Made by a program: the position numbers and the translations under genes. The notes under the pieces are model-generated. The model saw only the letters and a program-made list of their open reading frames with translations, did not search any database and was not told where the DNA came from. From contig NW_006767436.1 in NCBI RefSeq assembly GCF_000264995.1, positions 657,414-721,413 of the forward strand: 64,000 nt of DNA, written 5' to 3'. Each line of letters begins with the position of its first letter. Within the stretch, counting starts at the first letter, position 1. Positions 35,420 to 47,864 of the stretch are shown here, one piece after another. The DNA comes from Punctularia strigosozonata HHB-11173 SS5 (lineage: Eukaryota; Basidiomycota; Agaricomycetes; Corticiales; Punctulariaceae).

Positions 35420-37734
35420 TTTCGATTATCACAGCGGCCGGAGCAGCGCCTGCGCGAGGGATGCGATTGGAGGGGGGACGAGCCGCGGCGGAAACCGTGT
35501 CCTGATATAGAGAGGGGGAGGAGAGGAGTTGAGGAGGAGTTCGATGGCAGGGTAGTGATTCCGGCACGCGAGGGGGCTGGCAGCTCAAGCTTTTCTGCCC
35601 CGTCCGTTTCCCAGAAGGAAGCTACTTCGGGACAGTTGGGGTATGATAACTTTTGGGACCTCGATAAATTGAAATAAGACTTTTGCGTCCAAAGCAGCGC
35701 ATCCCAGGGAGACGGTCCCTCTCATCAAATCGGGTGAATTGAAGAACCTGAGACATCTGAAATCAAGGAGCTTCTTTCGCTTGTCGGCGGCAATCAAGGA
35801 TATCCCATGGTCCCATGATTGCTGCGGGCTAATCCGTTCAGATGGCCTCACGTTGCACGGCGACCGGCCGTTGCTTTCTGATGTGAGGATTGCGCTGGGT
35901 GCAGAAGGGTTCAAGCCGCACTTGCATGAATGAGCGACGGTAATAGACGGCAGCATCGTTCTGGCGCAATGCAATGTCCGGAGCCTCTCTCCGTCGTGTC
36001 ACAGAGAAGAAATCTTCCAGAGAGATGTGGTTGAAAAGATGGCGCGAAGCGTATGTTGTCAGCGTTCGAGCCCAGCCAACAGCGGACCTGAGCGGAGCCT
36101 GACGCAGGGCGGGTCCGTTGCGGCGTATGTTATTCGCACGGTCACCAACTCCGCGCATCAGCTGGGAAGGGCATGACCATATGAAGCCACATCTCCTTCG
36201 AACCGGCCTTATCAAAGCGCGTGGTGTTTCGCAACTGTCTTGAAATCGTTAATCTTGTCAAAATCCTGCATCAACTGTCATCCCTCTGAAGCTTCTTCAA
36301 AGGTCAGGAAGATGGCTCTTAGGACCTTGCCAGAAGGCACACCGAAACCGTGCTTTGCATCTTGGACCGTAGACCATTGTAAGTTCTGCCAAAGCACATG
36401 TCATCTCCGGAGCTTCAGCACCTGAAATATATTAAATCAGATAAATTTCTGTATTAAAGCTCGGACATAGGTGGCGAAACTGGGCGAATGAGCGGCCCGC
36501 GCGGAAAGAAGCCGGCCCGTCCGGAGGCAATAGCAGAGGACCGCGCCATTGCTATCGGAGGGTGACCTCATCTTCTCAAATCGATAACCTGCCACAGAGC
36601 GATTCTCAGAGAAGTCGAGATCAGAGCGAAAAGCAACTTCCAGGGCACATTCGCGTTGCGGGGAGCAAGACGGGACACAGCATTGAGTCTGGTTCTCACA
36701 ACACGCATACATACATGGGAACGCTCGCATTGACCACAAAAGACTCTATAAACTGAGACGCGAGCAAGCGTATACATACCAGACGAAGGTACATTCAGTG
36801 CTCTCACCGCTCGAGATCCTAGGTCTCACCCATATGGTTTACTATACCCGTCACTTCCCTCTAGTTTCGAACGATTCGCACCTCCGTTTCTTTCAGGGTA
36901 ATCCTTCCCGACGTCTGTTTCAATATACACTCGCCAATCCCGCCGATAAATCTTCGTTATTGTTGTGCGGTGTCGACGCGGATTCTATCGGGGTCCAAGC
37001 CTCCGGGTCCCGTCACAGACCTTATCGAATAAGGCTGCTTGCTCCCAGTCACCTGCCTGAGGCGCCATCGGCGGCATCAAAGAAACCTTCGCGTTCTGTT
37101 GCTCCGGGATCATCCATCTCCACTTCTTCGGCTCAGCGATCCTCGCGTTCCAGACCAGTCCGTAACGGGCAGAACCAATCGCGAGCGGCGCCAGATCACC
37201 GTGACGAGAATTGTCCTCGAATATGGATTGACAATCCAGGAGCAAAAGGTTTCAGGATTATGGACGGCGCAGAAGGGCCATGGATTGACCGTTCGACGCC
37301 GTCCACTTCCGATTCTTGCTGAGATGATCAAGCGGTGCAAGCCTCCAACGCCCACGGACGAGTTGCCAGCTGATGTACCGCGATATTGCGACGCAGTAGA
37401 CGGGGTATCGCCCAAAGACAGAGAGACGCCCCACAGTCGCAGAGTCTACAAGGATCAATTCCCAGAGGCTGCAACGACCATGCGAGTCTCCTTCGATGTT
37501 GAGCATTCGCCGTTCGCAGAGAAACCTGGAAATGATAAAGTTACACAGAGACTGTTACAAAAACGCGGACATCACGACGATCAGTTCACATGAACCCCCG
37601 AAGGCCCACGCACGGGGGTACTGAGAATCTGTACAAGAGAGCGAGTGAAAAGAGTTACGGTCGGCCTAGAGATAGGCCTGTGCATTTTTGACCGAAGAGA
37701 ACCACCCGAGGGAAAAAGAGCGCGAAGATTTGGG
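35420..37734. other. Gene-poor region between the two DUF6534 genes
   Basis: 2.3 kb holding the copy 1 promoter and copy 2 3' end. ORFs of 100-184 codons at 36798-37593 (+) and 36985-37506 (-) overlap and match nothing I know. No terminal repeats seen. It could hold a decayed gene, but I cannot support one. Confidence 0.4.
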
Positions 37735-40246
37735 CTATGCTACACGGTTGCTGGCCTTGACTGGCGGCTTTGATGAGGATTGACAAGCAGTTCGCAGTTC
37801 GAATTTCTTGGACACAGGAGCCCTACGCCTTGCGGGGCTCGTTAACTTCCAGGGCGGACTGCGATCAGGGAAGGGGCGTAAGAACGCGTCAACGTCCCTG
37901 CGAGCGGTATGAATCGAACGGGATCGTTGACGCACGTCATCGTCCTCCACTACGTACTGTACCGCAACCCCGCACTCAAGATCGGATTGGGCGCCGCGGA
38001 GCGTGGAGACGCTCCCATTGCTGTCATGAGAGGCGGGTTCGATCTCGTAATCGAGCGCCTCGAAGCAGCTTCGGCGCTCTGCGTACTGGACAGCGTATCA
38101 ATGATCGTAACTTTTGCGCATTACGTGCGGGCGGTATACCATTGTCTCCGTGGTACGGTCCACGTCCTCGTACTTTGGTGACGGAATGCGGAACACGATA
38201 TCATGCAGGTTGGTATCGTCCATCTGATACTCGGTCGTCGTCTGCACCCTGATCGCGATATCGCGCCCGCTCTGCTCCACTTGTTAGCGCTTGGTCATGA
38301 CGGAAGTGCAGGTCGAGTTACCTTCAGTTTGATGGGGCTTTGGGGCCCCTTGGAGTCGGTGCTCACTCCATTTCCACTAAGCGAGCGTATGGACAATCCG
38401 TCATCGCCAGACGTCATCTTGGCCCGGATGCTATCGGCGCCGAGTCACGAGCTGAACTATTCGCAAAATTGCCTGGCATACCTGCGCCGCACGTTCACTG
38501 GCAAACATGGAACGAATGAGGTTACGGCATAAAGAAGTCAATAGTAGATATGAGACTTACGAGTGGCAAGGAGACTGTTCGTGTACACTAGATCAATCAC
38601 ATTCAGTGAGAAATGATCATTTTGAGGCATCGAAACACGTACAACGCCCGAGAGTGAACTGTCATTCGCGGTCAGAGATCACAACGAAATGAGCAACGCG
38701 CAGCACTCACATAGAAGCAGATGTAGATAAATGCATTCGGCCATACGACGATCTGATAGAGGAGTAAGATTGCGTCCTAACGCGGAACTATATATGCATA
38801 CAGAAACCAGGGAGCCAAGGGCAGATGTACTGTGCGCATACATTCGTGAGATCCGGCTCAGATTGACAGTAAGCGACTTACCTGGTCAATAGACCGGTGT
38901 TTACGACATAGATCATCTACAAGACCGACTTGAACACCGGTAATTCTCGGAAACGCAGAGAAAAATAAATTACCAATCGTCTAATGACCGTATCCGATCT
39001 ATGGGCAATCTAAGCGACAAGCGACATACATGATGAACTAAGCGAGTGAAGAGACACGTACTTCTTGAATCCGGTCCTGGACGTGTGCAGCATAACGCAC
39101 AGAACGATGGCGATGAGGAGATCTCCGCCCGCAGCAAGGCCGTTTACGGTGATCGAGAGCGGCTGATTGAGCGCTGCCAGTAAGTTCTCGTTCATTACCG
39201 CCCAATGCCGGACCACTAACCTTCAATTTCTCAAGTTGTTGAAAGTCCTCCAATTGAAGCCTGGATTGGGATCAGCATAGCTAATGAAAAGGCCGGAGAT
39301 GGGCGTACGATAGCGAAGTGTAGGCAAGTGCAGCGCCTGCGACGGTAATTGAGCGGCTATTGCTACATTGCGGCGGTCTGACGTACCAAACTCGGCGACA
39401 ACGAAGGTGACCTGAGACATGCGAACAAACTTAGCGCCAAAGTATGTATATACAATGGACGTCGGCGCTTACCACGGGGGCGGTGATCCAGACATTCCGG
39501 TTGCTGAGGCGCCAGATGCGGAAGACGTAAAATCTAGCCTGCGTCAGTGATATGCCATCGTACAAACTTAGCAGACGCCACATTTGCACAAGTACGGTCA
39601 CCATAGCCTGTTGGGTTGCCCGTGAGAAAATCCCGCGGGTATATGCGCGGGTATATGCGGCTCACATTGAACAACACTTCGACCAGCAATGACCAAACGA
39701 GGCGACCGAGGTTGGCGGGGTCGTTGAAATGCCTCACGAGATAGATGTATACTATACGGAGTAATGTCAATGGTTGGTAAGGAAGTAAGATGTGAATGGG
39801 TAGGACTTACTCGTGTGCGTGATCAAGGCCTGGTGCGTGGTGTCAAACACCAAGCATGCCAACACCTAAACCATTTTCAGCCAAGGAGGATAACTAATCA
39901 GAGCGTGAACTCACAAGGTAGCGTAGATACCAAGCATCGTGGGCAGAGTATCGAGTAAAGTAGAAGAACGCCTGCGAACACGACACTGCCGTATATTCAT
40001 CAGCATACATGGTGCAGCCACATTGCCATTAGCTCAGCATACCTCCGTACAGGCTATGAATGACATATTAGATCGAGGTGTCGAGGCCGATGAGGGTCAA
40101 CTTACGTGGCGGCGAGCACAACGCCAATGAGCTGAGCCCCCATGCTGCCCACACGCAAACGAAAACACGTTAACGTCAGCAAGATTGGACAGGCAATAAG
40201 CTCACGTGTTGTCGAGCACAAAATGCAGTGGAGTAGTAGACGCCAT
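37735..40246 (-). CDS. DUF6534 seven-helix membrane protein, copy 2
   Basis: About 13 short exons from the ATG at 40246 (first exon 40246-40206; last exon 38085-37735). The spliced start reads MASTTPLHFVLDNTMGAQLI followed by GVVLAATLYGVSCSQAFF and YFTRYSAHDAWYLRYL. It continues with CLVFDTTHQALITHT, IYIYLVRHFNDPANLGRLVW, NGLAAGGDLLIAIVLCVMLH, TSRTGFKK, MIYVVNTGLLT, WPNAFIYICFY and NSLLATLNVRRS. The family and topology match copy 1, and both lie on the same strand. The tail is longer: it contains IAIRVQTTTEYQMDD and about 117 further residues, rich in basic and acidic clusters, in the last exon. One splice site near 38290-38400 is unresolved. Function is unknown for the family. Confidence 0.78.
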
Positions 40247-42118
40247 AACCGACAATACGAAGATGCTGTTTGGAACTGCATGAGGAGAACGGTAGATGGT
40301 AGTCGGGAGCGGGGAGCGCAGGCCATCAGTGAGTGTGCGGAGGTGGATGATTGCATCTGGCGAGCCGGACCTTTTCTTGCTGGTCACCGTGCACGTAGAT
40401 CCGGCACCGAGTGGAGAAACACGAGGACGATGACTCGCGCGCGGGAGCTGGAGTGACTCGAGTGGGCGGGCGGGACTGAGATCGGGGCCGGCGGGGATTT
40501 TTGAGCAGCGGTATATATCTGATCGTCGGTCGAACTGGCCGGACGCGTCCTTGTCAAAACAGATATTCCCCGACATCCGTAGAAAGAAGTCGCGGTACGC
40601 TCCTTGCTACGCATCGTTCGACGTCAAGGCGCCTCCCAAACTCGGCGGGTGCACCTACCAACCCCTCACAAAACATTAGTCTCCCTCCATCCACGGCGGG
40701 CAAGGCAGCTAAACAAAATCGCATGGCGCGCCTCCGGGCGGCGGATTCCAGGAACGGCGTCAAGGTTCCAGGGTCTCCAGCACTTCGCTCGCAGCTTGGA
40801 AGCCTTATACGGCGCGACGATAGCCTTTCCGGGCCCTTTTCGAGGGACAGGAATGGCAGCGATGCCTTTGACGGCATCCGTGAGTAAGAACCCTCGTTCC
40901 TGCGCTTGACGGGCTGGCCACTGGTAAGGCGATGACGGCATCGACGACGACGACGAGCGGGCTCATAATAGGCGTAATCGGGATCAGCGACGCGCATGAT
41001 GAGCGACATATCGCACGCGTACTCCGCAAGACGGCGGCAGGCTGTTGCATTGCCGTGAACTGTAACAAACAATCACTTAGCACAAACTTGAACCAGGCAA
41101 TGAGATATGCCGGACCTAGAACCCTCCCCCCAGCTTTGCACGATGCAGTCACTGGTGACAACGTTGAACTTGCGATTCAAGCTAAGAAGAAACCCGGTTT
41201 GGTGCGGCCTACCCCAAGTTTAGCCCAAACCGGTATCACATGACGGCGTGAAATAGTGCAGCTCGACCGATGTCGGCACAACATTGGCACCCAAAGCGTT
41301 GCATATACTTACATACCGTAACGCCACCAACACCGACACAGAAGGAGTAACGTATCCATAACGTCAGCATTGCGCGATGCGATCTGCAAGAACACCGAGG
41401 CGTCTTCTGGAAACTCGTAATAGGCTGTAGACGATCATTACAGGTGTAGTAGTACCTACCACAGCGGCTAGTGCAATACCAACATAGGCATAGCAGACAC
41501 GGGACACCTGCGGAGCCGAAGAGTACCCCGCCTCGTGCGTACTTTTGCAAGATGGAATCATCGATCATCGGCGGTGGCGCACTTGGGGAAACATCCAAGG
41601 GCGAATGTGGCGCACGGTAGTGATAAATGCTAGAGAGGAACCTGAAGCGATGGCATTTCCTTGCTTCGGGAGTTGGGAACAACATACAAGGACCGTAACG
41701 CATCCAGGAAACAGCGAAGCGGTATCGGTCGGCCAACGAGAAATCGTTGTTCAAACGTTCACCCCTTCGACTGTATGCTCGCATCGCAGATCAATTCGAT
41801 GTGCCCGTGGAATACGTTCGGCAGGTGCACCTCCGCCACACTAGAGCGACTGCAGTAGTCTTGAGGTCAGACTTGAGGTCAGAGGGCTTCGATGGGCGCG
41901 TGTCAAATGGTCGACAAGAGGCCGCAGGAAGCGACCACGTTCATAGACTTAATGTCAGAGAAAATTCCGATATGCGACTCAAATGTTCAGCAAAGAAGGT
42001 CTCTGCCAACACCGTTGTCGTCGCAGCAAGCGAGCGCAATAGACTTGCACATCAGATTCAGCCTATCTTGCGGCTAACCATCGACGTGCGCGCCGTGGGT
42101 CCTGCGGAAGCTCGCAAA
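40247..42118. other. Gene-poor region upstream of DUF6534 copy 2
   Basis: 1.9 kb. Minus-strand ORFs at 40554-41161 and 41236-41784 include one hydrophobic stretch (YAYVGIALAAVVGTTTPVMI near 41480) and splice-like sites. However, no family motif or consistent exon chain emerges. Possibly a small membrane protein gene or a decayed paralogue; not supported enough to call. Confidence 0.35.
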
Positions 42119-43826
42119 TCATGTCGAGTTCGTGATCGCCGGGGGAGGATCACCATGCTCAGCCTCGCTGTCGATCGCCGAAGCAGCGCCGCCAGGCGAC
42201 GTGACCTCGACGCTCGGAACGTCCGTTTGTCGAGCCGCCGTGGTGGACATGATATTGGAGGAGGTGACGACCTCTGCGGGGGCGGGGGCCACCGCAGTCG
42301 CAGATTCGCCGACCGGATCGTCGGGATGTTGCGCCTCTGGCGTGACGGTCGTAGAGATCGCGTCTGAGTGACCAACATCTGTAGCCGCTGATACGTTAAC
42401 CTCGCCACTGGAAGTGATCTCAGCGTTTCGAACGCTCGATTGCTGAACCTCTGTCGGATCCGTCGGGGTCCCAACAACATCGCCTAAAGCGACGGGCGGT
42501 TCGAATTGCACAGTAGACTCGATTTGTATCGCGGAATCTGCTGTGATATCGGTGTCCGGTTTTTCGGCAGGCGCAACCGAGCGTGGCTGATCTAACTCTC
42601 GCTCGTCCACATCCATGGAGTGAGCGTCAGAGCGGCCGGCGTCATCGTGCGTATCGGCAACTTCGTCAGCAAGAACAGCGTCAGCAGCCTCTTGTAAATC
42701 CGCTCCGAGATTCGCAGCGGGTGGCGGCAAGGAGTCACCGCCTTCTCCAGGTGATGCCCGATCAATATCCATCCCCTCTTCTTCGTCCGCCGCCGTTTCA
42801 TCTTCCAGTGGTTCAGGTTCGGGTTCGGGTGAGACCTCCCGCTCCGCAGGCTTCGGCGACTCTACGTCGTCCATCGGCATAGAGAACACCGCAACGTCCG
42901 GCGTTTCCTCAGGCTGCGCATATATCGCTGCTGGCGACGCGTTCCTGGCAGCAGGAGTGGATGGCGTACGCGACCGCTGCGAGCGGCCGGACGGTATCAT
43001 CGTCGTCACTGGTTTTGCGGGTAGCGGATGTGCGAGCAGCACCGGGCCGGACGGCATCCTGATGGTCGTCGGTCTGTCCGCAGCGCGATCCATCGGTTCC
43101 GACGCCGGCGCCATTTCGGGCGTCGTCCTGCCGTTCCGGCTACTTTCGGACACTACCGAAGGTTTCGGAGGTAAACTATCTGTTCCAAGCGCAAGCGAAA
43201 TGAATATGATTATCGGTCGTCAGGGAGGAATGGGGAGGAGGCCGTACTAGGTTCTCGGCGTGAAGACGAAGTCGCCGTGTCTGGGTCGTGGTCACCTTCT
43301 CCAAGGAATTTCTTGAGCGAGGACCGGATGGACTCGCTCGTCGCAGGGTCCGTGAGTGCGGGTAGGTCCTCGACGGCGCGTTCGACAAACGTGAATCTAG
43401 AAAGGCGGGTTGCCGCATACGGGGTCACAGCGTACACCGCGGTGTCGTCGAGAAACCGGAGCACACGTACCTTGCGATTTCTTGCATGAGCTCCTTGTGT
43501 GCCATCTCGGGAGCCATGGATTTCACGCGGTAGTCTGTGGCGACGCGTTTCCGCGCGATCTCTTCCACTTTCTCGAGGAACGCGGGCGCGGAACTCTGCA
43601 TACGAGAGCGTGTCAGAACGTCTCACATGGCATTCAGAACCCGAGCATTCACTAGAGGAAAAGGGCTCACCCCGTTCTCGAAGTCTTCCAGGATCTTCCT
43701 GCGAAGGCGATCATATTCGCCCGACCGTTTGTACCTAGCATCGCGAGTTCAGCGCACACGCAGCTCCACGGGTACATGCACCCGTGCTCACTCCTCGACG
43801 AGTTGACTGGGAGTCCGAATAGGCAT
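42119..43826 (-). CDS. SHG1: COMPASS subunit Shg1-like protein (BOD1/SHG1 domain)
   Basis: Exons 43826-43792, 43734-43671, 43595-43471, 43396-43296 and 43179-42119 give 461 aa. Shg1 belongs to the Set1 histone H3K4 methyltransferase complex. The N-terminal domain (about 1-108) reads TPSQLVEEYKRSGEYDRLRR, KILEDFENG, FLEKVEEIARKRVATDYRVK, MAHKELMQEIAR and FVERAVEDLPALTD, then SIRSSLKKFLGE. The rest is a long, acidic, Pro/Thr-rich tail without folded features. Without splicing the last intron (43295-43180), the frame ends at 43210 and gives a 136-aa protein containing just the domain, so both forms are possible. It is head to head with HEM12. Confidence 0.85.
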
Positions 43827-44130
43827 TGCGAAAGTTTCGATCTCCCTCAGGCTGTGGCGGGTAGCACGACAAGCCTGTGCCCGGTGAGCGCAGTGTGAGA
43901 GGAGAGCTCCAGATGCCGCGCGCCGATCTCGCACACCATCATGCTCGGGCTCCCCGCTGAAATGGACCAGCCGGCCGCTCACCCACACTCACTCATCTCC
44001 ACGTAGTGGCCACGTCTGATATTGTCCGGGTTACTACTTGCTGAGATAGCGCACGCAAGATTTGGATCTCGTTACTGTGGTAGCCAGCGCCGTTCGTTGC
44101 ACACCTGTACGCTCGCGCGGAAAGTCCACA
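43827..44130. promoter_or_regulatory. Shared divergent promoter region SHG1/HEM12
   Basis: 304 bp between two start codons, so it must serve both genes. No clear core element seen. Confidence 0.45.
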
Positions 44131-45383
44131 ATGGCGACCGATTTCCCTCCTCTCAAGAACGATCTCATACTGCGCGCTGCTCGTGGTATGTCCATTCCCA
44201 TTGGTGCGTTCAAGCGATCGCTAATCGTGATTGCAGGCGAGGAGACCGAACGCGCTCCGGTATGGGTTATGAGGCAGGCGGGGCGTTACCTTCCTGGTCC
44301 GTGATCAAAAGCTTCCGCCGACATTAGCTAACATTATCCTTCCAAAACGTCAGAATTCCGGGCAGTACGCGCGGAACATGAGTTCTTTGAAGTATGCCGC
44401 ACCCCGGAACTCGCGATGGAAGTCACCCTCCAGCCCATCCGACGCTACTCTGGCCTGGTCGATGCGTCGATTATTTTCAGTGACATCCTGGTGATCCCGC
44501 AGGCGTTGGGAATGGAAGTACAGATGAACCCCGGGCCCCATTTCCCGGAGCCGCTCAACACCCCCGCCGACATCGCAAAATTACGGGAGAAGGTGGACGT
44601 GAACAAGGAATTGGGCTACGTGTTCGAAGCGATCACCGCGACCAGGAAGGGGCTACAGGGTGAAGCTCCCCTATTTGGCTTTTGCGGTGCCCCTTGGACG
44701 CTCTTCGGGTACATGGTCGAGGGCGGAGGCAGCAAGACCTACACGAAAACGAAGAGTTGGATATTCAAGTATCCAGAGGAGACGAAGTCGCTGCTCCTGC
44801 GCATTGCCGACGTTTGTGCCGACTTCCTGGTTGGTCAGGCCAGAGCCGGCGCACAGGTGAGGAAAACACATGTATGGTCGTGTGGTGTCGCATGTTAACT
44901 CAATGCTCCCCATAGCTTCTCCAAGTGTTCGATTCGAACGCGAACGAACTCGCTCCACACAACTTCATCGAATTTTCCCTCCCGACCATCCAACACATCT
45001 CCAAGACCGTCCGAGCTAAACTCGCGGCGGAGAACATTCCGACCCCGCCGCTGGTTCTCTTCGCCAAAGGAGCGAACTGGGCCCTTCCCCTTCTGGCCGA
45101 TGAGGCCGGCTACGACGTCCTTGGTATCGACTGGTGTATCGACCCGGCCGAGGCTCGCAAGCAGGTTGGCGACAAGGTTGCCCTGCAGGGTAATCTGGAT
45201 CCTAACGTGCTATACGGTGGGAAGGATGCGATCGAAAGGGAAACGAAGCGCATGTGCGAGGCTTTCAAGGGCGGCAAAAAGCCCAAGGGATGGATCTGCA
45301 ACCTTGGTCATGGGATTACGCCTGGTGTCGACCCCGACGATCTCAAATGGTTCTTCGAATGCGTGCAGAAATACTCATCATAG
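44131..45383 (+). CDS. HEM12: Uroporphyrinogen decarboxylase
   Basis: Exons 44131-44185, 44237-44296, 44354-44856 and 44916-45383 give 361 aa. The enzyme removes four carboxyl groups from uroporphyrinogen III to make coproporphyrinogen III in cytosolic heme synthesis. Both family signatures are present: [15 protein letters not shown] (rebuilt across intron 2) and [20 protein letters not shown]. The catalytic Asp is in [15 protein letters not shown], and the C-terminal [11 protein letters not shown] is intact. Length and start match fungal homologues. It is convergent with CDC14. Confidence 0.97.
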
Positions 45384-45625
45384 AAGCTCCTCGCTGCCGG
45401 TGTATGTATGGATGTGTTAAGATATATACGTATGGATTGGGTCATACTATATATACAATGTAGCATGATACATGTGGATGAAACGAGTCCCTTGTCATGC
45501 AAACCAAGGAAATCATGATACGATATACGATGGATATAGCGAGGAAGCAAGAGATATAGATTGAAGAGAGAAAGAACCAAGAAAGCGGCTGACACATCTC
45601 GTGAGCGGACCATGGCCGGCGGTGG

Positions 45626-47864
45626 TCAGGCAACAACATCCGCCGCGCTGAAGCTACTCCTCCTCCGCCGTATCCTCGTCAGACCCGGGCGTTTCTGCGA
45701 TGCGTTATCGCTCTTGCCCTTATCCACCACCGCACTAGCCGCGTTGCTCGTCATCCACGCGTCGCTATTGGAACCGGCGCCCTTCGCGGTGGCCGCGGCG
45801 ATATCCTTCAAGTCCAGCTTGAGAGACTGCGCCGGCGCGTGCCCTCGTCTGCCGGGCGCCAGAGTGGGCAACCGCGACGGGGTGGGCGGTACGCGTCGAG
45901 AAGAGGGCGCTGGAATCGGCACCGGATTCGGGCTGGTTTTACTACGAGTTTGAGGCGCTGCCAGCCTGGGTATCTTGTTCGGAGATGCGCCGGTGTCTCT
46001 TGCGGAGGTACCGGTGGACCGCGTATTTGACGCGACCGGAGCCCCTTGCTTGCGGATATTAGCCGCCACGCTGCGAGTGACACGTGCCGGGCGTTGCTCG
46101 CTCGCAGTCACCCCGGTGGGCTTCACCTGTCGTGCTCGTTTGGGCGCCGGAGCGAGATTGAGCGCGGGGAGGACGTCGGTTTGCTCGTCCTCATCCGTGT
46201 CCGGATCCACAGTGACACGCTTAGCGTTCGGCGTCTTGCGAGGCTGGCCTGGGGGCTCGATGGCCTTCGCTTTCGCCTGCGCTGCCGCCACGTGTTTACT
46301 GGGGGTGACGGGCGGCAAAATCGGGTTTGGAGGAGTGGTCGAGCGAGAGGTGGGTCGTACGGGTTCCATGGGTACGTCCGGCTCCAGCGCCAGATCATCC
46401 TCTGCTGGGGGCGTCGCCGGGGTGACCAGGGGTGCTGCAACGGCCGCTGCCTGCGCAGCTTGCTGCGCCTCTTGTTGCCTGCGCACCTCGTCGACGGCCG
46501 ACCACTTATTCCACTCCAGCTGCTTCAGGTACATATAATGTTGTTGTGGCCCCACGACCGAGCCAGGTCGGACGATGCGCATGAACGCGATGGCCTCGTT
46601 CGCGGTGAAACCATATTTCCAGATCATGTACGCTCCTATGAGTGTTCCCGTGCGGCCGAGCCCAGCTTTGCACTGCATGGTGGTCAGCATTCAAACGCGC
46701 AACACCGATGGCGGTCGCTTACGTGCACAGCGACCGCACCACCGCCTTCAATGACATCGTCCGCCATGTCGATGAATCTACGAACGATCTCGTCCGTGGG
46801 ATTTGTACCATCGTCGAAGTAGAGTTCTTCGTGGTTGATGCCGCGATCTAAGAACACCTGGCGGTCGTACAATTCGGTGTTTAGCCTGACCACGAGCTTC
46901 ACATTGTGCTTGTCGAAGTATTCGAGGCAATTGATGAACGGCTGGGGAAGTTTACGCTGCAGGGCGCTGCCGCTGGATGTGGACCCATCTGGACCATCGG
47001 CTTCACTAGCCTTCCTTTCTTTCTCCCTCTTGAGCCAGTGAGGGTCTAGAGGGCTAGCGAATGCGATGAAATGAGGCGTTATCCAGTTCCAGTCGCCGTT
47101 TTCCACCTTCTCATAGTATTCGTACTCCTCCACGCTGAACTCGTTCATGTCGCAGAGCCCATTCTGCATGGCTTTCCAGAGCCCCCAGAGACAATCCTGT
47201 ATGCTCAGGTTGAAGTCCGACGGGCCACGTCCCGCGTCTCGGAACGCCATGAATTCCAAGCAGGCAATGGGGTGAAAGGCTTCCCAAGGTGGCCGCCGTT
47301 GCACGATCATCTAGGCGATCAGACGATCAGTCAAGGAGCAGCCAGACACGATCAGACGCAGCAGGAGCGCACCACGTAGAGAGCCATAAGCAACGCTGCG
47401 TTCGCTTTCCTACGCGGGTCATCAGATGCGTAAAGGACTAGTCGATGTGTCTTCAATTGCTCGTCCTGTGTAGCGTAGCGTTGGTCTTCGACACGAAGAT
47501 GAAACATGAAAGACGGACCTGTAGAAGTTCGTGTATTAAGATACACGCTTTGTAGACCATGGCGAGGTTCAGTGGACCCCAATCCTGGAAGAAGGAGAGG
47601 TAGACTAGCTGGTCGTCGACAGTGAACCAGTAGTACTGTGCATCCTCAGGCGATGAGATAACCGATCCATTTTGTCCTCGAATACGCGGCCTCAGTTCCG
47701 ACAAACTTGCATCTTCGTTGAGAACGTGTGGATCAGGGAGAGTGCCAGAGAATGTCGTGAAGTGGAGCCTGTGCGCGTACGGTGAGTTGACCAGGGAGCG
47801 AGACTTGGTTGATAACGGTTCACCTGTCGTCAAACCGACATAGCGGCGCGCAGGAGGGTGTCAT
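45626..47864 (-). CDS. CDC14: Cdc14 dual-specificity protein phosphatase
   Basis: Exons 47864-47824, 47768-47519, 47465-47376, 47310-46723 and 46672-45626 give 671 aa. Cdc14 reverses Cdk phosphorylation at mitotic exit and cytokinesis. The N-terminal domain includes [31 protein letters not shown] and [20 protein letters not shown]. The catalytic loop is [15 protein letters not shown] (HCX5R), rebuilt exactly by splicing, followed by [19 protein letters not shown]. The C-terminal roughly 300 residues are disordered and basic, with Ser/Thr-Pro sites. The start is inferred: the ATG at 47864 is the one whose spliced frame reaches DDRLHFTTF; upstream frame also stays open. Confidence 0.94.

Noticed and set aside
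36798-37593. ORFs of 175-184 codons between the DUF6534 genes
   Set aside because: Two frames overlap with each other and with minus-strand ORFs; composition is irregular and nothing resembles a known family.
39634-39657. Duplicated 12-mer CGCGGGTATATG in a DUF6534 intron
   Set aside because: A simple two-copy slip inside an intron, too short to mean more.
30176-40246. Secondary-metabolite gene cluster built around the P450
   Set aside because: There is no backbone enzyme (PKS, NRPS, terpene synthase), no tailoring set and no pathway transporter or regulator next to it.
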